Made by a program: the position numbers and the translations under genes | Shown: positions 18,219 through 26,638 of the stretch, one piece after another | Numbering within the stretch: the first letter of the stretch is position 1 | How the letters are laid out: every line of letters starts with the position of its first letter | Notes under the pieces: model-generated | The model's input: only the letters and a program-made list of their open reading frames with translations | Told to the model about the DNA's origin: nothing | Database searches by the model: none | NCBI GenBank assembly: GCA_963794165.1 | Contig: CAWCCT010000005.1 | Coordinates: forward strand, 124,001-188,000 | Source: PALSA-350 sp963794165 | Lineage (GTDB): Bacteria > Acidobacteriota > Terriglobia > Terriglobales > Acidobacteriaceae | Length of the DNA stretch: 64,000 nt | Direction: 5' to 3'

Positions 18219-19692
18219 TCCCATTTCGGGTTATAGAAGGGATTCAGGCTCGCGCAGACACGACCGTAACACCCCATTCGAGCGCCGCATCCGGGTTCTC
18301 TGCCTGCTGATTGCGGCTCCCGCCTTCGTGCTCGCTTTGATCCTGCTCTGGCGGGCCAACGCCTCCAGGAGCACGATGTGGACGCTTCTTGGTCTGGTCG
18401 CTCTGCTTTCGCTGATTGCGGCCGGCCTTCTCATGGAGGAGATTATCCGCCCACTGCAGACACTGGCCAATGTTGTCTCTGCGCTGCGCGAGTCCGACTA
18501 TTCTTTTCGTGCGCGGGGCGGCCGGCAGCTGGATGCTCTTGGAGAGCTGGCGATCGAGATCAATGAATTCGCTGACATGCTGCAGAGCCAACGTCTCGGC
18601 GAGCTCGAGGCCGCTGCGTTGCTGCGTTGCGTCATCTCTTCGATGGACGCGCCGGTGCTTGCTTTTGATCCTGAACATCGGCTGCGGCTCATTAATCCCG
18701 CTGGGGAGCGCATCTTCCATCTAAACGCGGCGCGGGCCCTGGGCTGCGGCGCCGACGAGCTGCAGCTTGCTGCACTTCTCGATCAGCCCGATCAGGGAAT
18801 CATGGTTCTTGCCGGCAAGGGCAATCCCGTTCAATGGATGGTGCGCCGATCGAGTTTTCGCCAGCGAGGCATCCCGCATACGCTCCTGGTGCTGTCTGAC
18901 GTCAGCATCGCGCTGCGGGAGCAGGAGCGCGATGCATGGCAGCGTCTGATCCGTGTGATTGGCCACGAAATTAACAATTCGCTGACCCCGATCAAGTCCA
19001 TCGCCGGCAGCCTTCGTTCGTGGATCCATATCAATCCGCTGCGGGTGCATACCATGGCCGAAACGACTTCGGAGGATGAGGTGTTCAGCCTGGACCGTGG
19101 CCTCAAGATTATTGAGAACCGCGCGGAATCGCTCAATCGTTTCATCCAGGCTTACCGGCAGCTGGCGCAGCTTCCACCACCAGCATTGCAACCGGTGTCG
19201 TTGCATTCGTTGATGGAGCGTGCGGTCGGACTTGAAACCAGGGTAGCCGTACAGCTCAATCCAGGTCCGGATCTGGTGCTGCAACTGGATCCCGATCAGA
19301 TTGAACAGCTCATCATCAACCTGCTGCGCAATGCGGCAGAAGCGGCGTTAATGCGATTTGCTGAGGCGCCGGCAAATGGCAACGTGACGATCACCTGGCG
19401 AGCAACGGGCCAGACGGTGATCATATTGATCGAGGACAACGGGATTGGCCTCACCAATCCGTCGAATCTATTTGTGCCCTTCTACACCACGAAGCCCGGA
19501 GGGAGCGGTATCGGACTCGCCCTGGCGCGGCAGATTTGCGAAGCCCACGGGGGCGTTCTTCGGGTCGGCAACCGCCCCGATGTTTCGGGTTGCAGAGCAG
19601 AGATCCGCCTGCCTTGGACCCCCGAACCGGGAGGAGTGCTCGAGCCGGGACACGAGGGAAAATTGGCCGAGACCAAGGTCGCGGTCAGTTAG
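18208..19692 (+). CDS. Membrane sensor histidine kinase (HAMP-PAS-HisKA-HATPase)
   Basis: The 494-residue kinase has two closely spaced TM helices (~26-50 and ~57-77) with almost no periplasmic loop, so it probably senses within the membrane or cytosol. A HAMP segment (~78-125) and a PAS-like region (~145-230) follow. The HisKA box VIGHEINNSLTPIKS carries phospho-acceptor His253. The HATPase has an N-box (IINLLRNAAEAA), EDNGIGL and GGSGIGLALARQ. The ATG at 18208 lies inside the end of the regulator gene and is preferred to an in-frame ATG 30 bases upstream. The partner is the NtrC-type regulator at 16815. Confidence 0.93.
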   Translation: MESDPISGYRRDSGSRRHDRNTPFERRIRVLCLLIAAPAFVLALILLWRANASRSTMWTLLGLVALLSLIAAGLLMEEIIRPLQTLANVVSALRESDYSFRARGGRQLDALGELAIEINEFADMLQSQRLGELEAAALLRCVISSMDAPVLAFDPEHRLRLINPAGERIFHLNAARALGCGADELQLAALLDQPDQGIMVLAGKGNPVQWMVRRSSFRQRGIPHTLLVLSDVSIALREQERDAWQRLIRVIGHEINNSLTPIKSIAGSLRSWIHINPLRVHTMAETTSEDEVFSLDRGLKIIENRAESLNRFIQAYRQLAQLPPPALQPVSLHSLMERAVGLETRVAVQLNPGPDLVLQLDPDQIEQLIINLLRNAAEAALMRFAEAPANGNVTITWRATGQTVIILIEDNGIGLTNPSNLFVPFYTTKPGGSGIGLALARQICEAHGGVLRVGNRPDVSGCRAEIRLPWTPEPGGVLEPGHEGKLAETKVAVS

Positions 19693-19720
19693 ACTTGCAT
19701 TACTACGCTCCTCCAGGAAT

Positions 19721-22251
19721 ATGGCATTGATCAAAGACAGCCTTCAGCAGGATCTGCGCCAGGCGACACGCCAACTTCGCAGCTCGCCGGGATTCGCCTT
19801 AACCGTGGTGCTCACATTGGCGATTGGTATCGGCGCAAATCTGGCTGTATTCCGGCTGCTCCACGCGGTTATCTTTGCTCAACTCCCGATCGTTCAGCCC
19901 TCACAGCTCTATTCTCTGCGGGCAGTGAAATCACCTTTCGATGAACAATGGTTTTACTCTTATCCCGCGTATCAACGCCTGCGACGGGCAACCGCGGCGC
20001 CCGTGATCGCGCGATCCGGGTTTGGTAGCGGGATTCTCCAGGTTGGGACAGGCTCCTCTCAAGAAGCGAGCTTTCAACTCGTCTCCGATAACTTCTTTGA
20101 CGTGCTGGGTCTTCACCCGTCTGCCGGTAGGTTCTTTCAACGCAGTGATGACACCACCGGACAGTCACAGTTACCTGTTGTGCTGCGCGCCGGGTTTGCC
20201 AAGGAGCATTTTGCTTCCGGGCAATCCATTGTGGGCATGAAGGCGATTCTCAACCGCGTTCCGATCGTTGTTATCGGTGTTGCTCCGGAGCGCTTCATGG
20301 GTGTCGTGCAGGGGGCCGCTCCCGATCTGTGGCTGCCGCTCGCGGCGCAATCATACGGCAATTTCGGCACCTGGTTCGATTCGCTTGGACCTGGATACTC
20401 AATACGATCTGAAAGCGCCCTATCGCAATCAGGATGGTATTTTCTGGTTGTGGGCACTGGCGCGCGTTTCCGATAAAGAGCGAGCCTCGGTCGCGAACCG
20501 TTGGACCCAGGCTATTCAGCCCGATTTGAACCTTATCGCCGATGCAAATAGGGACCCCAGGGAACGCGAGCGGATCCGCGGTGCGCGCGTGCAGCTCATT
20601 TCAGCTTCAGGCGGCGAAGGGTCACTCAGCACGACCTATGGCCGCCCGCTGTTCCTGCTGATGGGGATGGCGGCACTGGTTTTCCTGGTGGGATGTATCA
20701 ACCTGGCCAATTTGCAGCTGGCCAGACTAGCCGGCCGGCAGCGCGAAATTGCTGTGCGCATCGCGCTCGGCGCAAGCCGCTGGCGAGTGTTGCGACAATT
20801 GTTGGTGGAAGATTCCTTACTGGTGGTCCTTGGAGGATCCCTGGCGTTAGCCACCTGCGGCCTGATGAGCTCGATTCTGCTTCACTGGGCTTCCGCAAGA
20901 GAGCATGCTCTGCCTCTCGATCTTCATTTTGGCATAGAGGATTTTCTGGTCGGCGCAGCGCTGCTGTTGGTTGCTCTGATTGGGTTCAGTGGATTGCCCG
21001 CGTGGCAAGTCACACGCAGAAACTTCGGCGTTGCCATTCAGTCGAATATGGGCAATCGCACTGTCGTCGGTAACAAGGGAAGTCGATGGTCCAGCGTGCT
21101 TTTGGCCGGACAAGTCAGCTTGTCTCTCCTGTTGCTGAGCATGGCGACGTTGTTTGCACGAACCCTGCTTAACCTTGGCCAACTGGATGCCGGACTCGAT
21201 CGGGACCATGTTCTCTCGGTGCATCTGGACCTTGAAAGTGCGGGTCTCGAAGGCAGAGACATGACTGATTTGAACACGCGAATGCTGGATGCTTTGAGGG
21301 CGCTCCCCTTTGTTCGCGATGCTGCCATGGCAATGTGCCGGATTCCGGGCTGCGTTTGGAACACCGCGATCCATGTTTCGGGGCACCCGGAGTTTCCGGA
21401 AGCGCAGATGCACGGAGAGGAGAACCATGTCAGTGCGGGATTTTTTCGTACGCTTGGAATTCCGCTTGCTGGAAGGAAGAACATTCGCCGAGGGTGATCA
21501 GAAACAAACGCAGCCGGTGGCGATTCTGAATCGCGCTTTTGCCCGGCAGCTCTTTGGCAACGAAAGCGCGGTAGGCCACTCCATCGGCTACAAGCCGGCA
21601 CCTGACGATCATAAGTACCTGATCGTTGGCGTGGTGGGCGATACACGGGTGGACGGTTTGCGTCTTCCTGCACCACCGGTCGCGTATTTTTCGAGCGATC
21701 AAGGCGGCGATCCTGTGGGCACGATCGAGGTGCGGGCGGCCGGGGCTCCTGCCAACATTGCAGGGGATATTCGCCGCAGCCTGCAATCGGTTGACCCTGC
21801 ACTTCCCATTTCAGAAATTGTGCCGCTCAATACTGAATTTGAAGACGGGCTCTCAACTGAGAAGCTGATGGCAAAGCTCACCGCAATCTTCGCGGGGTTG
21901 ACGCTTACCATCGCTGCGATAGGATTTTATGGGTTGCTTTCCTTTCACGTAGCCCGTCGGACTGGAGAAATCGGCGTCCGTATGGCCGTGGGAGCAACCC
22001 GGGCGCAAGTTCATGGACTTTTCCTGCGCCAGACTATGATGATTCTCTTCGCGGGGTTCATTCCCGGAATCGTTCTGACGGAGATAGCGGGACGGACGGC
22101 GAGGACATTGCTTTACGGAGTTCGTGAAACCGATCCGTGGGCGTTGTTGCTGGCCATCTTCGTGCTTTTTGTAAGTGGTGTGTTGGCCACGATCATGCCT
22201 GCCTTGCGGGCGGCGTCTGTGGACCCGGTTAAGGCACTGCGGTCCGAATAA
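19721..22251 (+). pseudogene. ADOP-family ABC permease with two single-base frameshifts
   Basis: Three consecutive frames encode one permease: 19721 to ~20395 (TM1 GFALTVVLTLAIGIGANLAVF and first PCD), ~20397 to ~21468 (rest of PCD, FtsX block 1 with FLVGCINLANLQLARLAG, second TM), and ~21470 to 22251 (second PCD, FtsX block 2 ending LRAASVDPVKALR). One extra base near 20393-20398 (GGATACT) and one near 21466-21471 (CTTGCTGG) explain both shifts. With both removed the product is 842 residues, typical for the family, and homology is continuous across both joins. It is the last gene of the exporter/two-component run, 28 bases after the kinase. Real inactivation or sequence error cannot be separated here. 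Confidence 0.85.
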
Positions 22252-22256
22252 TTGCA

Positions 22257-22287
22257 GATTGGCAATCTTTGCCAATCGTGCTATTTT
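22257..22287 (+). promoter_or_regulatory. ParDE promoter with operator palindrome
   Basis: GATTGGCAA-TCT-TTGCCAATC (22257-22277) is a perfect 9-bp inverted repeat. It overlaps a good -35 box TTGGCA (22259-22264), spaced 17 bases from -10 TATTTT (22282-22287). The start of transcription would be ~9 bases before the parD ATG. Type II antitoxins of this family repress their own operon, so this is the expected operator. Confidence 0.65.
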
Positions 22288-22302
22288 CAGTTCGAGGAGC
22301 AT

Positions 22303-22560
22303 ATGCCCACACGTAACGTGAACCTCACAGATGAACTAGACAGCTTCGTTGCAGCCAAGATTGAGAGTGGCCGATACGAGAATGCCAGTGAGGTTGTGCG
22401 CGCAGCACTGCGAACATTGGAGCGCGAGGAACAGGAGTTTGAGGCGAAGCTCGCGGCTCTTCGAACAGCGATTGACACCGGCGATGCAAGTGGATTGGCG
22501 GAGGGTGATCCATTCGAGCGTGTTCGGCAGAAACTTCAGCTTTCCAAGAGGAAGCGTTAG
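22303..22560 (+). CDS. parD: ParD-like antitoxin (ribbon-helix-helix)
   Basis: The 85-residue protein begins TRNVNLTDELDSFVAAKIESG, the beta-strand and first helix of a CopG/ParD ribbon-helix-helix DNA-binding dimer. It continues RYENASEVVRAALRTLEREE (second helix), and the charged C-terminal half would wrap the toxin. The start is the ATG after GAGGAG; an upstream in-frame extension would run through the operator. It lies 37 bases before the ParE toxin gene, a looser spacing than the usual overlap, and is probably autoregulated at the palindrome 22257-22277. Confidence 0.9.
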   Translation: MPTRNVNLTDELDSFVAAKIESGRYENASEVVRAALRTLEREEQEFEAKLAALRTAIDTGDASGLAEGDPFERVRQKLQLSKRKR

Positions 22561-22597
22561 AGCATTCTGGAAGGTGAAAGGGAAGATGTGTTAGTCG

Positions 22598-22903
22598 ATG
22601 GCTTCGTACCACCTGTCCCACCAGGCCGAGGCAGACTTGATGGATATTACGACCTACACCCTCAGTACATGGGGCCGGGATCAAGCCATGCGCTACATCG
22701 ATGCCATTGAAGTATGCTGCCGGCGCCTCGGTGAGAATCCGGAGCTGGGCCGCGCCTGTGACCAAGTCCGCCCGGGCTTACGTCGCATGGAACAGGGGCG
22801 GCATGTCCTGTTTTACCGAATTGCAGTGGAAGGTATCGTGGTGATTCGCATCCTCCACCAGCGGATGCTCCCGGAGCGACAGAGTATCGACGTGGAGCCT
22901 TAG
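22598..22903 (+). CDS. parE: ParE-like toxin (RelE/ParE superfamily)
   Basis: The 101-residue protein has the ParE fold signature: YHLSHQAEADLMDITTYTLSTWG at the N-terminus, RYIDAIEVCCRRLGENPELGR in the middle, and the strand pair RHVLFYRIAVEGIVVIRILHQRM. ParE toxins poison DNA gyrase, while RelE relatives cut mRNA; this protein has the ParE-like C-terminal IRILHQ. GAAAGGGAAG ahead of the ATG is the likely ribosome-binding site. It forms a type II toxin-antitoxin operon with the upstream parD and sits at the border of the exporter locus. Confidence 0.9.
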   Translation: MASYHLSHQAEADLMDITTYTLSTWGRDQAMRYIDAIEVCCRRLGENPELGRACDQVRPGLRRMEQGRHVLFYRIAVEGIVVIRILHQRMLPERQSIDVEP

Positions 22904-22941
22904 TCAGATCGGAAATATCAACTCTTTCTCTGAGCTTAACC

Positions 22942-23841
22942 TCAGCGCCGCTTGAGGGTCTCCAACTCATCCAGGGTGCGTGGCCAGTCCGATCGAAGGA
23001 GCCTTGAGAGGCTGCGGTCTGCCAGTAGCTTTCCGCCTGTCTGGCAGCGGACGCAATAGTCTGTTTCGTTGTCGGCGTAACGAATCCGCTGGATCGGTTC
23101 GCCACACGTCGGGCAGGGTTGTCCATAGCGCCCGTGCACCGCCATATCCTTACGAAAGGCTGTCACCTTCTCCGGAAAGGCGGCCTTCGCTTCCTCGCGC
23201 AGCCGTTCGATCCACAGCTCAAGCGTGCTAAGGGTTGCGGTGTATAGCCGGTCCCATTCCTGCGGCTTAAGCTTGTGGGTAAGCGCGACCGGGGACAATT
23301 GCGCCGCGTGCAAAATTTCATCCGAATATGCGTTCCCAATGCCACTCAAAATGCGCGGGTCGGTAAGAGCTCGCTTGAGGGTTCGATTCTCTACCATGAG
23401 CGCGTCGCGAAATTGATTGAGGTCGCTGGAGAGGACGTCGATGCCCCCGGGGTCGATGGATCGCAGCGCCTCCTCACCCTCGAAGAGATGCAAGGATGCC
23501 CGGCGCTTGGTTCCGGCTTCTGTGAGCACGAGTGAACCTTGAGGAAAATCGAAGGCGGCCAGATTCTGTCGCCCCGCCAGCTTTGCTCCTGGCGGCCGCC
23601 AGTGCAATCGACCCGCAATCATCAAGTGAAGCACCAGCCAGAGATGGCCTTCGACACCGATGGCGATGCGTTTGCCGATGCGGCGCAAATCCCGCACTAC
23701 GCGGCCTTCCGCGGCAGCAACCGGCGGGCGTGCTGTTCGCAGCAGGAAGGCGCTCGCGATCCGCACGTGTTCGAGCGGCTGGCCCACGATGCGCGGCTCC
23801 AGAGCGCTGATATACGCCGTAATATCGGGCAATTCCGGCAT
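22942..23841 (-). CDS. Fpg/Nei-family DNA glycosylase
   Basis: The 299-residue base-excision repair enzyme starts with MPELPD. The Pro2-Glu3 pair is catalytic in this family, which fixes the start at 23841 rather than at an ATG 30 bases further upstream. The helix-two-turns-helix region contains ILSGIGNAYSDEIL (near 175-188). The C-terminal zinc finger is CPTCGEPIQRIRY...YCVRCQ (Cys-X2-Cys and Cys-X2-Cys). It removes oxidised or ring-opened bases and nicks the abasic site. It is convergent with parE and divergent from the sugar kinase, and appears to be a single-gene unit. Confidence 0.92.
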   Translation of the reverse strand: MPELPDITAYISALEPRIVGQPLEHVRIASAFLLRTARPPVAAAEGRVVRDLRRIGKRIAIGVEGHLWLVLHLMIAGRLHWRPPGAKLAGRQNLAAFDFPQGSLVLTEAGTKRRASLHLFEGEEALRSIDPGGIDVLSSDLNQFRDALMVENRTLKRALTDPRILSGIGNAYSDEILHAAQLSPVALTHKLKPQEWDRLYTATLSTLELWIERLREEAKAAFPEKVTAFRKDMAVHGRYGQPCPTCGEPIQRIRYADNETDYCVRCQTGGKLLADRSLSRLLRSDWPRTLDELETLKRR

Positions 23842-23936
23842 CGAGGATCGACTATTTACATTGCTAGCCAATATTACATAGCATTAACCGCGATCCGCGA
23901 AGCAGAAGCGTCGCTGACCCGGGATTGGGGACTGAA

Positions 23937-24884
23937 ATGGCCGATACTCCTGAAGGGCCTAAAATTGTCGGTGTCGGCGAGTTGCTGTGGGACCTACTTC
24001 CCGGTGGCGCAAGGCTAGGTGGCACCCTTACGAACTTTGCCTTGCTCTGCGCCCGGCTAGGGAACCGTGCAGTCCTGGTCTCGAGCGTCGGCGATGATAA
24101 GTACGGCCGGGACGCCGTCAGTATGCTTTTGCAGCCAAACCTCGATCTGCAACAGCTGCAAGAGAGCGCAGAACATCCGACGGGGACGGTTGGGGTTACT
24201 TTCTCCGCCGATAACCAGCCCAGCTACACCATCAACCCTGAAGTTGCGTGGGATTTCATCGAACTCACTCCTGGTCTGCTGGAAGCAACTCGAGACGCGG
24301 ATGCAATTTGTTTCGGTACCCTGGCCCAGCGCCATGAGGTCTCGCGGTCGACCATCCGGAGTCTGGTCGAAGGCACGGCTCCGGAGTGCGTAGGTGTTTG
24401 TGACATCAATATACGCATGCCCTATTGCACGCCGGAAGTCCTGCACTGGTCGATGGCCCATGCCACCATAATCAAGGTGAGCGAAGAGGAGTTGCCGCTG
24501 ACGTTTTCCTTTTTGCGCGAACTTGGCTTAGCCAACCAGCCAGCCTCGATCACACCAGAGACTGCGGCCCGTTTCCTGCTGGAAAATTTCCCCAACTGCC
24601 AACTCGTGGCTACCACCCTGGGAGCGAATGGAAGCGTGGTGACCGATCGTGAAGGAACATTTCGGCATCCCGGATTTGTCATCCAGCTAGTTGATACCGT
24701 GGGCGCAGGGGACGCTTTCACCGCTGGTCTGCTCCATGCCTACCTGCGTGGCGCATCGCTCGAGCAGATGGCGGAGATTGGGAATCTTTGCGGTAGTTAT
24801 GTGGCCGGAAAGCCCGGAGCTACGCCGGCGCTCTCAGCGGAACTTATCGATCGCATCCGTGGTTTGCTTGGGGTTAAGAGCTAA
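23937..24884 (+). CDS. PfkB-family sugar kinase (fructokinase-like)
   Basis: The 315-residue ribokinase-fold kinase opens with VGVGELLWDLLPGGARLGGTL, whose GG pair near residue 30 is typical of PfkB motif 1. NFALLCARLG follows, and the second PfkB motif DTVGAGDAFTAGLLHAY carries the catalytic Asp near the C-terminus. It resembles fructokinase-type members, but sugar specificity is not provable. I take the ATG at 23937; a TTG 12 bases earlier is the alternative. A strong hairpin repeat just after its stop may terminate both it and the convergent isomerase gene. Confidence 0.88.
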   Translation: MADTPEGPKIVGVGELLWDLLPGGARLGGTLTNFALLCARLGNRAVLVSSVGDDKYGRDAVSMLLQPNLDLQQLQESAEHPTGTVGVTFSADNQPSYTINPEVAWDFIELTPGLLEATRDADAICFGTLAQRHEVSRSTIRSLVEGTAPECVGVCDINIRMPYCTPEVLHWSMAHATIIKVSEEELPLTFSFLRELGLANQPASITPETAARFLLENFPNCQLVATTLGANGSVVTDREGTFRHPGFVIQLVDTVGAGDAFTAGLLHAYLRGASLEQMAEIGNLCGSYVAGKPGATPALSAELIDRIRGLLGVKS

Positions 24885-24889
24885 TCGAA

Positions 24890-24925
24890 GGGTGCCCCAG
24901 GTCTCGCACTTGAGACCTGGGATCC
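24890..24925. terminator. Hairpin repeat between convergent genes
   Basis: GGGTGCCCCAGGTCTCG leads into a perfect 10-bp stem, CCCAGGTCTC (24896-24905) and GAGACCTGGG (24912-24921), with a 6-base loop. It is the same hairpin as in the arms of the 8574 and 13567 elements, here as a single copy. It lies between the ends of the sugar kinase (+) and isomerase (-) genes, so it may act as a two-way terminator, though no U-tract is present. Confidence 0.5.
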
Positions 24926-24950
24926 GCGCAACCAATCTCGACTGAATAAC

Positions 24951-25802
24951 TCAGGCGTGAAACTTCTTCATGTATTCGGCGTCGACCTTGAGCGCTTCCA
25001 TGATCGGCGTCTGGAACTCTTCCTGCTCGACGAATGCGTGGCGAATGTGCTTGGTCGCTGCGGCGGCGGCGAAGATGGGCGTGTAGTCGACCGAGCCGGT
25101 GCCGAGTTCGACGGAAGGCGGCTTGTTGTCTTTGAAGTCTTTGACGTGCAGCATCACAATACGCGTCGGATATTGTTTCAAAAAGTGTATTGGATCCTGT
25201 CCGGCGACAATCGCCCAACCGCAGTCAAGCTCGAAGCTGACCTTCGCCGGATCCGTGTGTTTTTCCATCTCTTCCCAGGGCAGCACGCCATCGATGGGTT
25301 TGAACTCGGCAATGTGGTTGTGATAGGCGAAACGCATCCCCGCGGCCACTACTTTGGTAGCGATCTGGTTGAACTGCTCCGCGCTCCAGCGCCAGTCATC
25401 CAGAGAGAGCGGTCCCTTGACGCCTGGCTGCTGATGCATCGGCGAGGAACAAACCACGAAGCCAACCCCAAGGGACTTGCAAAACGGCAAAATTTCGTCC
25501 AAGTGTTGTTCGAGCAGCGGCAGCGGGTAATGCGCGCTCACGCAGCGCAGGCCGGCCGCCTGCATCGCCGCCTTCACCTGTTCGACAGGCAGGTTAAAAA
25601 ATCCGGCTGCTTCTACTTCCTTATAGCCCAAGGCTCCGAGCTGTTTGAGTGTGCCGGCATAGTCCGTGGGCAGCAAAGTGCGCACAGAGTAGAGCTGCAG
25701 GCCGACGGGAAGGTTCAGGTATGCAGCGCGGCCTACACCGGTCCACATGAGTGCGGCAGCGGCGGTGCTGGAGCTTATAAAGGTGCGTCTGGTTATCGAC
25801 AT
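24951..25802 (-). CDS. Tat-exported sugar phosphate isomerase/epimerase-like TIM-barrel protein
   Basis: The 283-residue protein starts SITRRTFISSSTAAAALMW, a twin-arginine signal, followed by an AP-endonuclease-2/xylose isomerase-like TIM barrel. Metal-site candidates are the Glu of YKEVEAAGFFN, the His of CVSAHYPLP, the His of AYHNHIAEF, the Glu-Asp of ELDCGWA and the His of MLHVKDFK. Relatives act on free sugars or inositols in the periplasm. It is the last gene of a minus-strand run with the SDR and the tannase-like esterase; the gap to the SDR gene is 39 bases. The exact substrate is unknown. Confidence 0.85.
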   Translation of the reverse strand: MSITRRTFISSSTAAAALMWTGVGRAAYLNLPVGLQLYSVRTLLPTDYAGTLKQLGALGYKEVEAAGFFNLPVEQVKAAMQAAGLRCVSAHYPLPLLEQHLDEILPFCKSLGVGFVVCSSPMHQQPGVKGPLSLDDWRWSAEQFNQIATKVVAAGMRFAYHNHIAEFKPIDGVLPWEEMEKHTDPAKVSFELDCGWAIVAGQDPIHFLKQYPTRIVMLHVKDFKDNKPPSVELGTGSVDYTPIFAAAAATKHIRHAFVEQEEFQTPIMEALKVDAEYMKKFHA

Positions 25803-25841
25803 TCAAATTCCCCCATTCAAATTCTCCTTTGATTAAATACC

Positions 25842-26630
25842 CTACTCCATGAACCAGCCGTGCGACAGCAGGATGGACTGTCCCGTCAGCGCCAGCGTCG
25901 TTTGCTCCGCGAGAAAGACCGCGGCCGCGCCAATTTCATCCATCGACGTGAACTCTTTATCAACCGTGTCTTTCAGCATCACCTTCTCCACCACATCCTG
26001 GGGATCGAGGTTGAGTATTTTCGCCTGCTCAGGGATCTGCTTCTCAACCAAGGGGGTGCGGACGAAACCAGGGCAGATGACATTAGCCCGAACGCCATAG
26101 GGCGCCCCCTCTTTGGCCACGGCGCGGCACAGCCCCAGAATTCCGTGCTTGGCGGTGACATACGGTGCTTTGAGAACCGAGGCAAGTTTGGAATGGACCG
26201 AACCGGTATAGAGGATGGTGCCCCCTTGCCCGGAGCGATACATATGCCGCAAGCAGGCTCGCGTGGTCAGAAAAGCCCCGTCAAGATGGACCGCCATTAT
26301 CTTCTTCCAATCGCTAAACGACAGCTCGTGAATGCCGCCAATGATCTGGTTACCTGCATTGCTGCACAGGATATCTACCCGGCCATATTCCTGAACGATT
26401 CTTGCTACTGCGGACTCGACGGCCTCTTCGTTGGTTACGTCCATCGGGCATTCCGAGCACCTGGCCGCGTTGGAAAGGGCGGCGATCTCAGCTGCTGCCG
26501 CCTCCGGATGCGCCTGCTCCAGGTCAGCGATCACGACCCTGGCGCCCTCGGCAGCAAAGCGCTGTGCAATGCCACGGCCGATGCCCGAAGCCGCCCCGGT
26601 GATGATTGCTGCTTTTCCCTCTAATCGCAT
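25842..26630 (-). CDS. SDR-family oxidoreductase (3-hydroxybutyrate dehydrogenase-like)
   Basis: The 262-residue Rossmann enzyme has the cofactor motif TGAASGIGRG (near 13-22), the NNAG equivalent CSNAGNQ, catalytic Ser in YTGSVHS, and YxxxK in YVTAKHG. The C-terminal region FVRTPLVEKQIPEQAK resembles D-beta-hydroxybutyrate dehydrogenases. The ATG at 26630 follows AGGTAGGGAC and lies 8 bases after the esterase stop. An upstream in-frame extension would overlap that gene and lacks domain homology. Sugar or hydroxy-acid substrates are possible given the neighbours. Confidence 0.88.
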   Translation of the reverse strand: MRLEGKAAIITGAASGIGRGIAQRFAAEGARVVIADLEQAHPEAAAAEIAALSNAARCSECPMDVTNEEAVESAVARIVQEYGRVDILCSNAGNQIIGGIHELSFSDWKKIMAVHLDGAFLTTRACLRHMYRSGQGGTILYTGSVHSKLASVLKAPYVTAKHGILGLCRAVAKEGAPYGVRANVICPGFVRTPLVEKQIPEQAKILNLDPQDVVEKVMLKDTVDKEFTSMDEIGAAAVFLAEQTTLALTGQSILLSHGWFME

Positions 26631-26638
26631 CTTTGTCC

